Shown here: positions 19,187 to 27,873 of the stretch, in pieces | How the letters are laid out: each line of letters starts with the position of its first letter | Position numbering within the stretch: position 1 is the stretch's first letter | NCBI RefSeq assembly: GCF_000717745.1 | Contig: NZ_JOBH01000024.1 | Location: 32,311-96,310 of the forward strand | Source: Streptomyces violens | GTDB lineage: Bacteria > Actinomycetota > Actinomycetes > Streptomycetales > Streptomycetaceae | DNA length: 64,000 nt | Reading direction: 5' to 3' | The notes under the pieces: generated by a model | Told to the model about the DNA's origin: nothing | Database searches by the model: none | The model's input: the letters and a program-made list of their open reading frames with translations, nothing else | Made by a program: the position numbers and the translations under genes

Positions 19187-20491
19187 CTAACCGGTCAGCC
19201 GTACCGGGTTGACCACGTCGGCGACCAGTACCAGCAGCGTGAAGCAGATGAAGATGCCGGCGACGACGTAGGCGACGGGCATGAGCTTCGCCACGTCGAA
19301 GGGGCCGGGGTCGGGGCGCCGGAAGACCTTGGCGAAGGCGCGGCGCAGCGACTCCCACAGGGCGCCCGCGATGTGCCCGCCGTCCAGCGGCAGCAGCGGC
19401 AGCATGTTGAACAGGAAGAGCGAGAGGTTGAACCCCGCGACCAGGAAGAGCATGGTCGCCACCCGCTGCGAGGGCGGGATGTCCAGGGCGAAGACCTCGC
19501 CGCCGACGCGGGCGGCGCCGACCACGCCCATCGGAGAGTCCTGCTTGCGCTCGCCGCCGTTGAATGCGGCGTTCCACAGGTCGGGGACCTTGCCGGGCAG
19601 TGCGATCAGCGAGTCGACGCCCTGCGTGACCATGTTGCCCATGCGGTCGACGGACTGGCCGAAGTCCTGCCGGACGATGCCGCTGGCGGGGGTGAAGCCG
19701 AGGAAGCCGGCGGTGACGTACTGGTCGGCGACGTAGCCGCCGTGGCCGTCGGTCCGGGCGACCTTGTTCTTGATCAGGTCGGCGTGCAGGACCTTCCGCG
19801 CGCCGTCCCGTTCCACGGTGATCGTCGCGGGCCCCGTGGTGTCGCGGATGGCCTGCTGGAGGGCGTTCCAGTCGGCCATCGGCCGCCCGTCGAAGGCGAC
19901 GATCTTGTCGCCGGCGCGCAGCCCCGCCGCCTTGGCCGGGGAGTCCTTGGCGTCGGACGGGCACTTGTCGGTCTTGGCGGAGGCGGCGATGACGCAGTCC
20001 GAGACCGAGCCGACCTGGGTGGTCTGGGTGTTGATGCCGAAGCCCATCAGGACGCTCATGAAGATCACGACCGCGAGGATCAGGTTCATGAACGGCCCGG
20101 CGAACATCACGATGACGCGCTTCCAGGGCTTACGGGTGTAGAACAGCCGCTTCTCGTCCCCGGGCTGCAGTTCCTCGAAGGCGGCCGAGCGGGCGTCCTC
20201 GATCATGCCGCGCCAGGGCGAGGTGGAGCGGGCCGAGAGCTTGCCGTCGTCGCCGGGCGGGAACATCCCGATCATGCGGATGTAGCCGCCGGCCGGGATG
20301 GCCTTGATGCCGTACTCGGTGTCGCCCTTCTTGCGGGAGAAGAGCGTCGGTCCGAACCCGACCATGTACTGCGGCACGCGGATGCCGAACATCTTCGCGG
20401 TCGAGAGGTGCCCGAGCTCGTGCCAGGCGATCGAGAAGAGCAGGCCGACGACGAAGACGATGATGCCCAGAACGGTCATCCAGGTCGTCAT
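19187..20491 (-). CDS. M50 site-2 protease, RseP-like
   Basis: Membrane zinc metalloprotease that cuts transmembrane substrates such as anti-sigma factors. The 434-residue protein has a first membrane helix with the zinc motif WHELGHL (HExxH), then [20 protein letters not shown] domain is centred on [16 protein letters not shown] (about 185-240). The C-terminal membrane helices contain [11 protein letters not shown], whose Asp is the third zinc ligand, and end at [14 protein letters not shown]. The start is the ATG at 20491, preceded by GGAGG. It overlaps the dxr stop as ATGA. The upstream frame to 21856 is a shadow of dxr. Confidence 0.92.
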   Translation of the reverse strand: MTTWMTVLGIIVFVVGLLFSIAWHELGHLSTAKMFGIRVPQYMVGFGPTLFSRKKGDTEYGIKAIPAGGYIRMIGMFPPGDDGKLSARSTSPWRGMIEDARSAAFEELQPGDEKRLFYTRKPWKRVIVMFAGPFMNLILAVVIFMSVLMGFGINTQTTQVGSVSDCVIAASAKTDKCPSDAKDSPAKAAGLRAGDKIVAFDGRPMADWNALQQAIRDTTGPATITVERDGARKVLHADLIKNKVARTDGHGGYVADQYVTAGFLGFTPASGIVRQDFGQSVDRMGNMVTQGVDSLIALPGKVPDLWNAAFNGGERKQDSPMGVVGAARVGGEVFALDIPPSQRVATMLFLVAGFNLSLFLFNMLPLLPLDGGHIAGALWESLRRAFAKVFRRPDPGPFDVAKLMPVAYVVAGIFICFTLLVLVADVVNPVRLTG

Positions 20492-21762
20492 GCGCGGGCC
20501 TCCGATGGTGTACGTGCCGCACGGGCGGCCAGTTCGCGGGCGCGGGCGCGCGCCCAGGTCTCCGCTTCCAGTACGTCCGAGAGGGTCAAAGACGTTCCCG
20601 GCGCGGGCGTGCCGTGCTCGGCGACGACTTCGGCGACCGTATCGACAATTCCTGTGAACGGCAGCCCGCCCTTCAAGAATGCGTCCACGCACTCCTCGTT
20701 GGCGGCGTTGAAGACGGCGGGGGCGGTGCCGCCGAGCGCGCCGACGTGGCAGGCGAGCGGTACGGAGGGGAAGGCGTCCTGGTCCAGGGGGAAGAACTCC
20801 CAGGTGTGGGCCTTGGTCCAGTCGATGCCGGGCGCGGCGTCCGGTACCCGGTCGGGCCAGCCGATCCCCAGCGCGATGGGCATGCGCATGTCGGGCGGGC
20901 TGGCCTGGGCGAGGGTGGAGCCGTCGGTGAACTCCACCATGGAGTGGATGTAGGACTGCGGGTGGACGACGACCTCGATGCGCTCGAAGGGCACGTCGTA
21001 CAGCAGGTGTGCCTCGATGACCTCCAGGCCCTTGTTGACCAGGGTCGCGGAGTTGATCGTGATGACCGGGCCCATCGCCCAGGTGGGGTGTGCGAGCGCC
21101 TGCTCGGGGGTGACGGCGGCGAGCTCGGCCTTGCTGCGGCCGCGGAAGGGGCCGCCGGAGGCGGTGACGACGAGCTTGCGCACCTCGTCGCGGCGGCCGC
21201 CCGCCAGGCCCTGGAAGAGCGCGGAGTGTTCGGAGTCGACGGGGACGATCTGGCCGGGCTTCGCGAGGGCCTTGACCAGCGGGCCGCCGACGATCAGCGA
21301 CTCCTTGTTGGCGAGCGCGAGGGAGGCGCCGCTCTTCAGGGCGGCGAGGGTGGGCGCGAGGCCGATGGAGCCGGTGATGCCGTTCAGTACGGTGTGGCAC
21401 TTGCTGCCGGCGAGCTGGGTGGCGGCGTCGGGGCCGGCCAGGATCTCCGGCAGCGGCTCGCCCGGTCCGTACTGCGCCGACAGTGCCTCGCGCAGCGCGG
21501 GCACCACGTCCTCGCGGGCCACCGCGACCGTGCCGACGCGCAGCTGCCGCGCCTGCTCGGCGAGGAGCGCGACCCGGCCGCCGGCGGCGGACAGGCCGGT
21601 GACGCGGAAGCGGTCCGGGTTGCGCAGGACGAGATCGATCGCCTGGGTGCCGATGGAGCCGGTCGAGCCGAGGATCACGATGTCGCGTGGCTCGCCGGGT
21701 GCGGTGGCCGGCGGGTCGAAACGCAGGTGCGGATGGGCGAGGGATTCCGTCATGGGCACCAT
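20488..21762 (-). CDS. dxr: 1-deoxy-D-xylulose 5-phosphate reductoisomerase
   Basis: Second enzyme of the MEP pathway, converting DXP to MEP with NADPH. The 424-residue protein has the NADPH loop [15 protein letters not shown] near residue 30, then [11 protein letters not shown], the substrate block [11 protein letters not shown], and THPTW-like [16 protein letters not shown]. The C-terminal domain contains [12 protein letters not shown]. The start is drawn at 21762 (MVPMTESL); the internal ATG three codons later is equally possible because neither has a clear ribosome site. It is translationally coupled to rseP. Confidence 0.96.
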   Translation of the reverse strand: MVPMTESLAHPHLRFDPPATAPGEPRDIVILGSTGSIGTQAIDLVLRNPDRFRVTGLSAAGGRVALLAEQARQLRVGTVAVAREDVVPALREALSAQYGPGEPLPEILAGPDAATQLAGSKCHTVLNGITGSIGLAPTLAALKSGASLALANKESLIVGGPLVKALAKPGQIVPVDSEHSALFQGLAGGRRDEVRKLVVTASGGPFRGRSKAELAAVTPEQALAHPTWAMGPVITINSATLVNKGLEVIEAHLLYDVPFERIEVVVHPQSYIHSMVEFTDGSTLAQASPPDMRMPIALGIGWPDRVPDAAPGIDWTKAHTWEFFPLDQDAFPSVPLACHVGALGGTAPAVFNAANEECVDAFLKGGLPFTGIVDTVAEVVAEHGTPAPGTSLTLSDVLEAETWARARARELAARAARTPSEARA

Positions 21763-21860
21763 TGTGGCCGGTCACGTCCGGAGTACGGACACCAGCTCGC
21801 GGGATATCCGGTCGGCTGGGCGCGCCGGGCGGCGCATCGGCCGCGGGCGCGCCCAAGTAC

Positions 21861-21934
21861 GGGCCGGTCCCCGCAACCGCGGGTACCGGCCCGTCCCCCG
21901 TCCGTCACCGGTGGCTCCGCCCGTCACCGGAGCC
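21861..21934 (-). terminator. Tandem hairpins after acyl-CoA dehydrogenase gene
   Basis: GGCTCCG/CGGAGCC stem at 21913-21919 and 21928-21934, then a longer GGGCCGGT/ACCGGCCC stem at 21861-21868 and 21885-21892 with an inner CCCGC/GCGGG helix. Both lie just past the stop codon at 21950 and before dxr. Confidence 0.6.
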
Positions 21935-21949
21935 GTCGGTGCACGTTCC

Positions 21950-23872
21950 TCAGTTGTGGATCCGCCGGTGGACGTTCTCCCTCCGTGCGGGCCCGGGCGT
22001 CGCGTCGGCGATCCACGGGCCGTCGCCGCTGGGGTCGATGATGCCTTCCTCCAGCCAGGTGTACGTGCCGGTCAGGACCCCGGCTACGACCTTGCGGTCG
22101 AGGTCGTCGGTGTTGGTCCAGAGCCGTGCGAACAGTTCTTCGACGCGGACCCTGGCCTGCCGGCAGAACACCTCGGCGAGCTGGTGTGCCTCGCGGCCGT
22201 GTTCGCCGGTGGCCAGCAGGTGCTCGGCCCGTACGCACGCGGCGCTCATCGCGAAGAGCTCCGCGCCGATGTCCACGATCCGTCCGAGGAAGCCCTGCTT
22301 GGTCTCCATCCGGCCCTGCCAGCGCGACATCGCGTAGAACGTGGCGCGCGCGAGCTTGCGTGAGCTGCGTTCGACGTACCGCAGGTGCGTCGCGAGCTCG
22401 CCGAACTCCGCGTACGCGCCGGGTACCTGGCCGGGCCCGGCGACCAGCTTGGGCAGCCAGCGGGCGTAGAAGCCGCCCGCCCGCGCCGCGGCCTTCCCCT
22501 TGTCGCTGAGGGACTTGTCGGGGTCGATGAGGTCACCGGCGACGGAGAGATGGGCGTCCACCGCCTCGCGGGCGATGAGCAGGTGCATGATCTCCGTGGA
22601 GCCTTCGAAGATCCGGTTGATGCGCATGTCGCGCAGTACCTGTTCGGCGGGGACGGCCCGCTCCCCGCGTGCGGCGAGCGACTCCGCGGTCTCGAAGCCG
22701 CGGCCGCCGCGGATCTGGACCAGCTCGTCCGCCATCAGCCAGCCCATTTCCGAGCCGTACAGCTTGGCGAGGGCCGCTTCGATGCGGATGTCGTTGCGGT
22801 CCTCGTCGGCCATCTGCGAGGAGAGGTCGACGACGGCTTCCAGCGCGAAGGTGGTGGCGGCGATGAAGGAGATCTTGCCGCCGACCGCTTCGTGCTGGGC
22901 GACCGGCTTGCCCCACTGCTCGCGCGCGGCGGACCACTCGCGGGCGATCTTCAGGCACCACTTGCCGACGCCGACGCACATGGCGGGCAGCGACAGCCGT
23001 CCGGTGTTCAGCGTGGTCAGCGCGATCTTCAGGCCCGCACCCTCGGGTCCGATGCGGTTCGCGGCCGGCACCCGCACCTGGTGGAACCGGGTGACGCCGT
23101 TCTCTATGCCGCGCAGCCCCATGAAGGCGTTGCGGTTCTCCACCGTGATGCCGTCCGAGCCCGCCTCGACGACGAAGGCGGTGATGCCGCCCTTGTGCCC
23201 TTCGGACTTCGGTACGCGGGCCATCACGACGAGCAGGTCGGCGACGACGCCGTTGGTCGTCCACAGCTTGACGCCGTCGAGTACGTAGTCGTCCCCGTCC
23301 GGTACGGCCATGGTGGCCAGCCGGGCCGGGTCCGAACCTACGTCCGGTTCGGTGAGCAGGAACGCGGTGATGTCCGTACGGGCACAGCGCGGCAGGAACT
23401 GGTCCCGCTGCTCCTGTGTGCCGAACAGTTTCAGCGGCTGCGGTACGCCGATCGACTGGTGCGCGGAGAGCAGGGCGCCGACCGCCGGGCTGACGGAGCC
23501 GACCAGCGACAGGGCCTTGTTGTAGTACACCTGGGTGAGGCCCAGGCCGCCGTACTTGGTGTCGATCTTCATGCCGAGCGCGCCGATCTCCTTGAGACCG
23601 GCGATGGTCTCGTCGGGGATCTGCGCCTCGCGCTCGATGCGCGCACCGTCGATCTTCGTCTCGCAGAAGTCGCGGAGCTTGGCGAGGAATTCCTCACCAC
23701 GCTGGACCGCGTCCGCGGCAGGGGTGGGATGCGGGTGTATGAGGTCGAGCCGAAAACGCCCCAGGAACAGCTCCTTGGCGAAGCTGGGCTTGCGCCAGTC
23801 CTGTTCACGGGCCGCCTCGGCGACCTGCCGGGCTTCGCGTTCGGAGACGTTGCGGGTGGATGGAGCGGTCAT
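21950..23872 (-). CDS. Acyl-CoA dehydrogenase, very-long-chain type
   Basis: Flavoenzyme for the first step of fatty acid beta-oxidation. About 640 residues, longer than the 380 of short/medium-chain enzymes because of a C-terminal helical extension, as in VLCAD/ACAD9-type proteins. Motifs: AFLLTEPDVGSDPARLAT (FAD/substrate), LWTTNGVVADLLVVMARV, RGGRGFETAESL, and FEGSTEIMHLLIAREA, where the Glu of FEG is the catalytic base position. The start is taken at the ATG at 23872 behind GAGGTGA; another start 33 nt upstream (23905) is possible. The promoter region has two 20-bp direct repeats with ACCGGT cores, suggesting a dedicated repressor. Confidence 0.92.
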   Translation of the reverse strand: MTAPSTRNVSEREARQVAEAAREQDWRKPSFAKELFLGRFRLDLIHPHPTPAADAVQRGEEFLAKLRDFCETKIDGARIEREAQIPDETIAGLKEIGALGMKIDTKYGGLGLTQVYYNKALSLVGSVSPAVGALLSAHQSIGVPQPLKLFGTQEQRDQFLPRCARTDITAFLLTEPDVGSDPARLATMAVPDGDDYVLDGVKLWTTNGVVADLLVVMARVPKSEGHKGGITAFVVEAGSDGITVENRNAFMGLRGIENGVTRFHQVRVPAANRIGPEGAGLKIALTTLNTGRLSLPAMCVGVGKWCLKIAREWSAAREQWGKPVAQHEAVGGKISFIAATTFALEAVVDLSSQMADEDRNDIRIEAALAKLYGSEMGWLMADELVQIRGGRGFETAESLAARGERAVPAEQVLRDMRINRIFEGSTEIMHLLIAREAVDAHLSVAGDLIDPDKSLSDKGKAAARAGGFYARWLPKLVAGPGQVPGAYAEFGELATHLRYVERSSRKLARATFYAMSRWQGRMETKQGFLGRIVDIGAELFAMSAACVRAEHLLATGEHGREAHQLAEVFCRQARVRVEELFARLWTNTDDLDRKVVAGVLTGTYTWLEEGIIDPSGDGPWIADATPGPARRENVHRRIHN

Positions 23873-23919
23873 GAGGAGGGTCACCTCACCGCGGAGTCGG
23901 GTCATCCGTACCGGTCCGC

Positions 23920-23968
23920 CGGGTTGGCTACCGGTCAGTTCGCCTGCCCGGGTTGGCTACCGGTCAGT
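23920..23968. promoter_or_regulatory. Direct repeat operator candidate upstream of acyl-CoA dehydrogenase
   Basis: The 20-mer cgggttggctaccggtcagt is exactly repeated at 23920-23939 and 23949-23968 (29-bp period). Each has a CTACCGGTCAG core, and a further GTACCGGTCC core lies at 23908-23917. The spacing and partial dyad symmetry fit binding sites for a TetR- or GntR-type regulator; this is inference. Confidence 0.55.
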
Positions 23969-24067
23969 GCTACTTGTGAGTCTGTACCCGATCCGCACGA
24001 CTTGCACCAGCCTTCGCGCACACGGACGCAGGGCTGTGACCCCGGACCCGGCGTCCGGTCCCCGCCG

Positions 24068-24241
24068 TCAGTCCCGCGGCGGGTCGATCAGCCCGCGCTG
24101 GTACGCCTTCACGAGACGGCGCGGCACGGTGTACGTGCTGCCGTCGATGGTGATCGGCACCAGGTCGGGCTGCACGGCCTTCCAGTTGGAGCGGCGGTGG
24201 CGGGTGTTGGAGCGGGACATCTTCCGCTTCGGGACGGCCAT
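24068..24241 (-). CDS. rpmF: 50S ribosomal protein L32, zinc-independent (cysteine-free) form
   Basis: Small large-subunit ribosomal protein of 57 residues: [20 protein letters not shown] at the N-terminus, then [19 protein letters not shown]. There is no cysteine, so the zinc-ribbon Cys pairs of canonical L32 are absent. Such C-minus paralogues replace the zinc-containing form during zinc starvation. The ATG at 24241 follows GGAGGTCCCC; an upstream start at 24253 lies inside that ribosome site and is unlikely. A 15-bp Zur-like sequence lies 46-60 nt upstream, supporting zinc regulation. Confidence 0.93.
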   Translation of the reverse strand: MAVPKRKMSRSNTRHRRSNWKAVQPDLVPITIDGSTYTVPRRLVKAYQRGLIDPPRD

Positions 24242-24286
24242 GGGGACCTCCATGTCGACAGGGTTCGGTACGGCCGCCAGCTTACC

Positions 24287-24301
24287 TGAAAATGATTCCC
24301 A
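24287..24301 (-). promoter_or_regulatory. Candidate Zur operator
   Basis: TGAAAATGATTCCCA on the plus strand (TGGGAATCATTTTCA toward rpmF). It matches the 7-1-7 dyad described for Streptomyces Zur (TGAAAATGATTTTCA) at 13 of 15 positions by eye. It is the only A/T-rich patch in the gap and lies upstream of a cysteine-free L32 gene, a classical Zur target. Confidence 0.7.
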
Positions 24302-24355
24302 TGTTTACGGCGGCCTGCGGCTGTACCGGCGGCCTCCCGGCCCCGGAAAACCGGA

Positions 24356-24420
24356 GGGCCGGGGCGCACCCGAATATGCGCCCCGGCCCCTGCTGTCCAG
24401 TTCTCCGGCCCTTGGCCGGA
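24356..24420 (-). terminator. Terminators after aldehyde dehydrogenase gene
   Basis: A TCCGGCC/GGCCGGA stem (24404-24410 with 24414-24420) touches the stop codon. It is followed by a perfect 13-bp stem (24356-24368 with 24377-24389) with an 8-nt loop. The second is the stronger terminator. Confidence 0.7.
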
Positions 24421-24424
24421 AGCG

Positions 24425-25885
24425 TCAGAGTTCCAGCCCGGTCATCACCATCACTCGCTCGTAGGTGTAGTCGTCCATCGCGTAGCGGACGCCCTCGCGG
24501 CCCACACCGGACTGCTTGGCGCCGCCGTACGGCATCTGGTCGGCGCGGTACGACGGCACGTCGCCGATGATCACGCCGCCCACCTCCAGCACCTTGTGGG
24601 CGCGGAAGGCGGTCTGCAGGTCGTGGGTGAACACGCCTGCCTGGAGGCCGTACTTGGAGCTGTTGACGGCGGCGAAGGCCGCGGCCTCGCCGTCCACCTT
24701 CTGCACCGACAGGACCGGTCCGAAGACCTCCTCGCACGCGAGGGTGGTGCCCTCGGGGAGGTCGGCCAGCACGGTCGGCGCGTACGTGGCACCCTCGCGC
24801 TTGCCGCCGGCGAGCAGCTGGGCGCCGGCCTGCACGGCCTCGTCGACCCAGGACTCCACGCGCTTGGCGGCGTCCTCGCTGACCAGCGGGCCGACCTCGG
24901 TCGCGGGGTCGTTCGGGTCGCCGGTGACCTGCGCCTCGACGCGCTCGACGATCTTCGGCAGCAACCGGTCGTACACGGACGCGTCGGCGATCACGCGCTG
25001 CACGGAGATGCAGGACTGGCCGCCCTGGTAGTTGGAGAAGGTGGCGATGCGCTGCGCCGCCCAGTCCAGGTCCGCTTCGGAGGCGTAGTCGGCGAGGATC
25101 ACGGCCGCGCCGTTGCCGCCGAGCTCCAGGGTGCAGTGCTTGCGGGGCACCGAGTCCATGATCGCGTAACCGACGGTCTCGGAACCGGTGAAGGAGATCA
25201 CCGGCAGCCGCTCGTCCTGGACCAGCGCGGGCATCCGGTCGTTCGGCACCGGGAGGATGCTCCAGGAGCCGGCCGGCAGGTCGGTCTCGGCGAGCAGCTC
25301 GCCGAGGATCAGGCCGGAGAGCGGGGTGGCCGGGGCGGGCTTGAGGATGATCGGGACGCCGGCCGCGATGGCCGGGGCGACCTTGTGGGCGCTCAGGTTG
25401 AGCGGGAAGTTGAACGGCGCGATGCCGAGCACGGTGCCCTTCGGGACCCGGCGGATCAGCGCGAGGCGGCCGGCGCCGCCGCCGTCGGTGTCCAGGCGCA
25501 TGGCCTCGCCGGCGTTGAAGCGGCGGGCCTCCTCGGCGGCGAACCGGAAGACCGACACGGCGCGGCCGACCTCGCCGCGCGCCCACTTGATCGGCTTGCC
25601 GTTCTCCGCGGAGATCAGCTGGGCGATCTCCTCCGTACGCTCGACCAGGCGCTTGGTGACGTGGTCCAGCGCGGCGGCGCGCACGTGCGCGGGGGTGGCG
25701 GCGAACTCGGCCTGGACCGCGACGGACGCGGCCACGGCCTCCTCGACCTGCTCCTCGGTGGGCACGCTCACGGTGCCGACGGTGCGGCCGTCCCAGGGCG
25801 AGGTGACCTCGAAGGTCTCCGCGCCGGTAGCGGCTCGGCCGGCGAGCCAGAAAGCCGTGGTGGCTGCGTCATTACGGATCGGCAC
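24425..25885 (-). CDS. Aldehyde dehydrogenase family protein, possible succinate-semialdehyde dehydrogenase
   Basis: NAD(P)-dependent oxidation of an aldehyde to an acid. The 486-residue protein has the full family set: APFNFPLNL (cofactor entry), ISFTGSETVGYAI, the general base in LELGGNGAA, the catalytic Cys in YQGGQSCIS (about residue 286), EEVFGPVLSV, and a C-terminal MPYGGAKQSGVGREG. It lies on the same strand directly after a PucR-type regulator gene and within 5 kb of gabT. Oxidation of succinate semialdehyde from GABA is the simplest proposal, but the sequence alone does not fix the substrate. Confidence 0.85.
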   Translation of the reverse strand: MPIRNDAATTAFWLAGRAATGAETFEVTSPWDGRTVGTVSVPTEEQVEEAVAASVAVQAEFAATPAHVRAAALDHVTKRLVERTEEIAQLISAENGKPIKWARGEVGRAVSVFRFAAEEARRFNAGEAMRLDTDGGGAGRLALIRRVPKGTVLGIAPFNFPLNLSAHKVAPAIAAGVPIILKPAPATPLSGLILGELLAETDLPAGSWSILPVPNDRMPALVQDERLPVISFTGSETVGYAIMDSVPRKHCTLELGGNGAAVILADYASEADLDWAAQRIATFSNYQGGQSCISVQRVIADASVYDRLLPKIVERVEAQVTGDPNDPATEVGPLVSEDAAKRVESWVDEAVQAGAQLLAGGKREGATYAPTVLADLPEGTTLACEEVFGPVLSVQKVDGEAAAFAAVNSSKYGLQAGVFTHDLQTAFRAHKVLEVGGVIIGDVPSYRADQMPYGGAKQSGVGREGVRYAMDDYTYERVMVMTGLEL

Positions 25886-26083
25886 AGTGGATACCGGCCC
25901 TTCTCGGTGGCGTGGTGAGTGGCGTGCCGGTCGGTGCGCGCGGCGGCTGCCTGCCGCGTCCGACCTCGGTCGCTCTTCCGGACGGGGTCCACGGTAGGGG
26001 GGCGCTCCCTGACCGGTGTTTGTCCGGGACGTACTACTACGGGAACGCGATCCGCCGGATTGGCGTGTGCGGGGGCCGTAAGG

Positions 26084-26101
26084 GCCCCGCCAGGGCGGGG
26101 C
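26084..26101 (-). terminator. Short terminator after pucR-type gene
   Basis: A 7-bp GCCCCGC/GCGGGGC stem with a 4-nt loop, 10 nt beyond the PucR-type stop codon. The remaining gap to the dehydrogenase gene (about 200 bp) contains a CGTACTACTACG element at 26030-26041 and may hold its promoter. Confidence 0.5.
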
Positions 26102-26110
26102 AGGGCCTGG

Positions 26111-27751
26111 TTACGGGGTGTCCGGGGAGAGCGTGGTGGCCTTCAGGGCCAGCCACAGTTCCATCCGTACGTCCGGGTCGTCCAGCGAGCGGCCGAGGAT
26201 CTCCTCGACGCGGCGCATCCGGTAGCGCAGCGTGTGCCGGTGCACCCCGAGGTCGGCGGCGGCCGCGTCCCACTGGCCGTGCCGGGACAGCCACGCGCGC
26301 AGCGAGGCGACGAGGTCGCCGCGGCCGGTCGCGTCGTGGTCGTGCAGCGCCCGCAGCATCCCGTCGGCGAACGCGCGTACCGCGTCGTCGGCGAGCAGCG
26401 GCAGCACGGAGCCGGCCGCCACGTCCTCGTGCTCGACCAGGACCCGCGCCCGCCGCCTGGCCACCGACAGCGCCTGCTCGGCCTGGCGGTGCGCGGTCGC
26501 CGCCGCGGCCGGGCCGGACGGCGCGGAGAGGCCCACGGCCAGGCCCGGAGTGCGGCGGACCGCGTCGGTGCCGGCCGCGGCCTTGCGGGTGCCCGCGGCG
26601 GTACCGGAGCGGGCCTCCAGGGCGGCGGCGTGGCCGGCGCACGCCTCGATGGCGGCGCCGCCGTCCGCCGCGAGCACGGTCAGCCGGGTGCCGTCCGGGA
26701 CCGCGAGGACCGCCTCGCCGCCGCGCGCCGCCGCCGACTCCATCGCGTCGGCCAGTGCGTCCAGCGTGCCCCGCGCGTCGTCGGCGGAGCGCTCCTCGGC
26801 GCCGCTCACCGGCTCGGCCACCAGCACCCGGAACGGCGCGTCCAGCAGCCCGCCGTACAGCCGTCCGGCCACCGCGCGCGCGTGGTCCGGCTCGCCGGCC
26901 AGCAGCATCCGCAGCACCGCGGCGCCGAGCCGCTGCTCGGCGTCCTGCAGCGCGCGGGACCGCTCGGTGGTCAGGGTCAGCAGGGCGACGGCGGAGTGCA
27001 CGGCGTACCGCTCCGCCGTGCCCAGCGGGGCGCCCGTGCCGACCGCGAGGACGCCGCGCGCCCGGCGCCCCGTCCCCAGCGACTGCAGCTCCACCCGGTC
27101 GTCGCCCTCGGTGTCCGCGACCACCGAGCTGGCGGGGGCCGGCCGCTCCCGCAGCTTCGCGATGTCGTCGGTGAGGCGGGCCGCGCGACGGGCCGCCCAG
27201 TCGGGGGCCGCGGCGACGACCGCGCCGGAGGCGTCGTACAGCGCGGCCCAGCCCTTGAGGTGCGCGGCGAGCCGGGCGAGCAGCTCGGCCGGGCCCTCGG
27301 CGCTCAGCGCCGCCCGTGTCAGCTCCCGCTGCGCCTCGAAGCCCTCGGTCACCGCCCGGTACTGGTCGGCGGCGACGGCCGCCGAGACGGCCTTGCTGAT
27401 CGCCACGAACGGGGTCCGGCGCGGCACCGCCAGCAGCGGGAAGTCCGCCTCGCGGGCCGCGGTGAGCAGCGCCTCGGGCACGTCCTCGTAGTTCACCCCG
27501 ACCGCGAAGCCCAGGCCGACCACCCCGGCCCCGGCGACGCGGTGTACGTACCGCCGGGCGACCTCCGGGTCCTCCGCGTCCAGCTTGAGCGCGGTGATCA
27601 GCAGGAGCTCGCCGCCCTCCATGTACGGCACCGGGTCGATCAGCTCGCTCACGTGCGCCCAGCGGACCGGCCTGTCCAGCCGGTCCTCGCCCGCGAGCAC
27701 GGTCAGCTTGAGCGCGGAGTGGTGGGCGAGGGAGGCGAGGGTGTGCGGCAT
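26111..27751 (-). CDS. PucR family transcriptional regulator
   Basis: Cytosolic regulator of 546 residues. The N-terminal PucR ligand domain (about 1-125) begins MPHTLASLAHHSALKLTVLA and contains WAHVSELIDPVPYMEGGELLLITAL in family form. A GGDEF-like middle region follows, and the C-terminal HTH_30 domain reads LRAWLSRHGQWDAAAADLGV and HRHTLRYRMRRVEEILGR. PucR-type proteins often control nitrogen compound catabolism (purines, proline, GABA). Being directly upstream of an aldehyde dehydrogenase gene and next to gabT suggests it senses GABA or an aldehyde intermediate; this is inference from position. Confidence 0.9.
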   Translation of the reverse strand: MPHTLASLAHHSALKLTVLAGEDRLDRPVRWAHVSELIDPVPYMEGGELLLITALKLDAEDPEVARRYVHRVAGAGVVGLGFAVGVNYEDVPEALLTAAREADFPLLAVPRRTPFVAISKAVSAAVAADQYRAVTEGFEAQRELTRAALSAEGPAELLARLAAHLKGWAALYDASGAVVAAAPDWAARRAARLTDDIAKLRERPAPASSVVADTEGDDRVELQSLGTGRRARGVLAVGTGAPLGTAERYAVHSAVALLTLTTERSRALQDAEQRLGAAVLRMLLAGEPDHARAVAGRLYGGLLDAPFRVLVAEPVSGAEERSADDARGTLDALADAMESAAARGGEAVLAVPDGTRLTVLAADGGAAIEACAGHAAALEARSGTAAGTRKAAAGTDAVRRTPGLAVGLSAPSGPAAAATAHRQAEQALSVARRRARVLVEHEDVAAGSVLPLLADDAVRAFADGMLRALHDHDATGRGDLVASLRAWLSRHGQWDAAAADLGVHRHTLRYRMRRVEEILGRSLDDPDVRMELWLALKATTLSPDTP

Positions 27752-27873
27752 GGGACCTTCGTTGCGCGTGAGACGTGTGGCGGGGGTTTTCTCCGTCCCG
27801 TATGAACGGCCCTCACCGATTCTGCCTCAGCGGAGGAATCGAGGCGCCGCTTCGGGGCCTCACCCCCGCAGCC

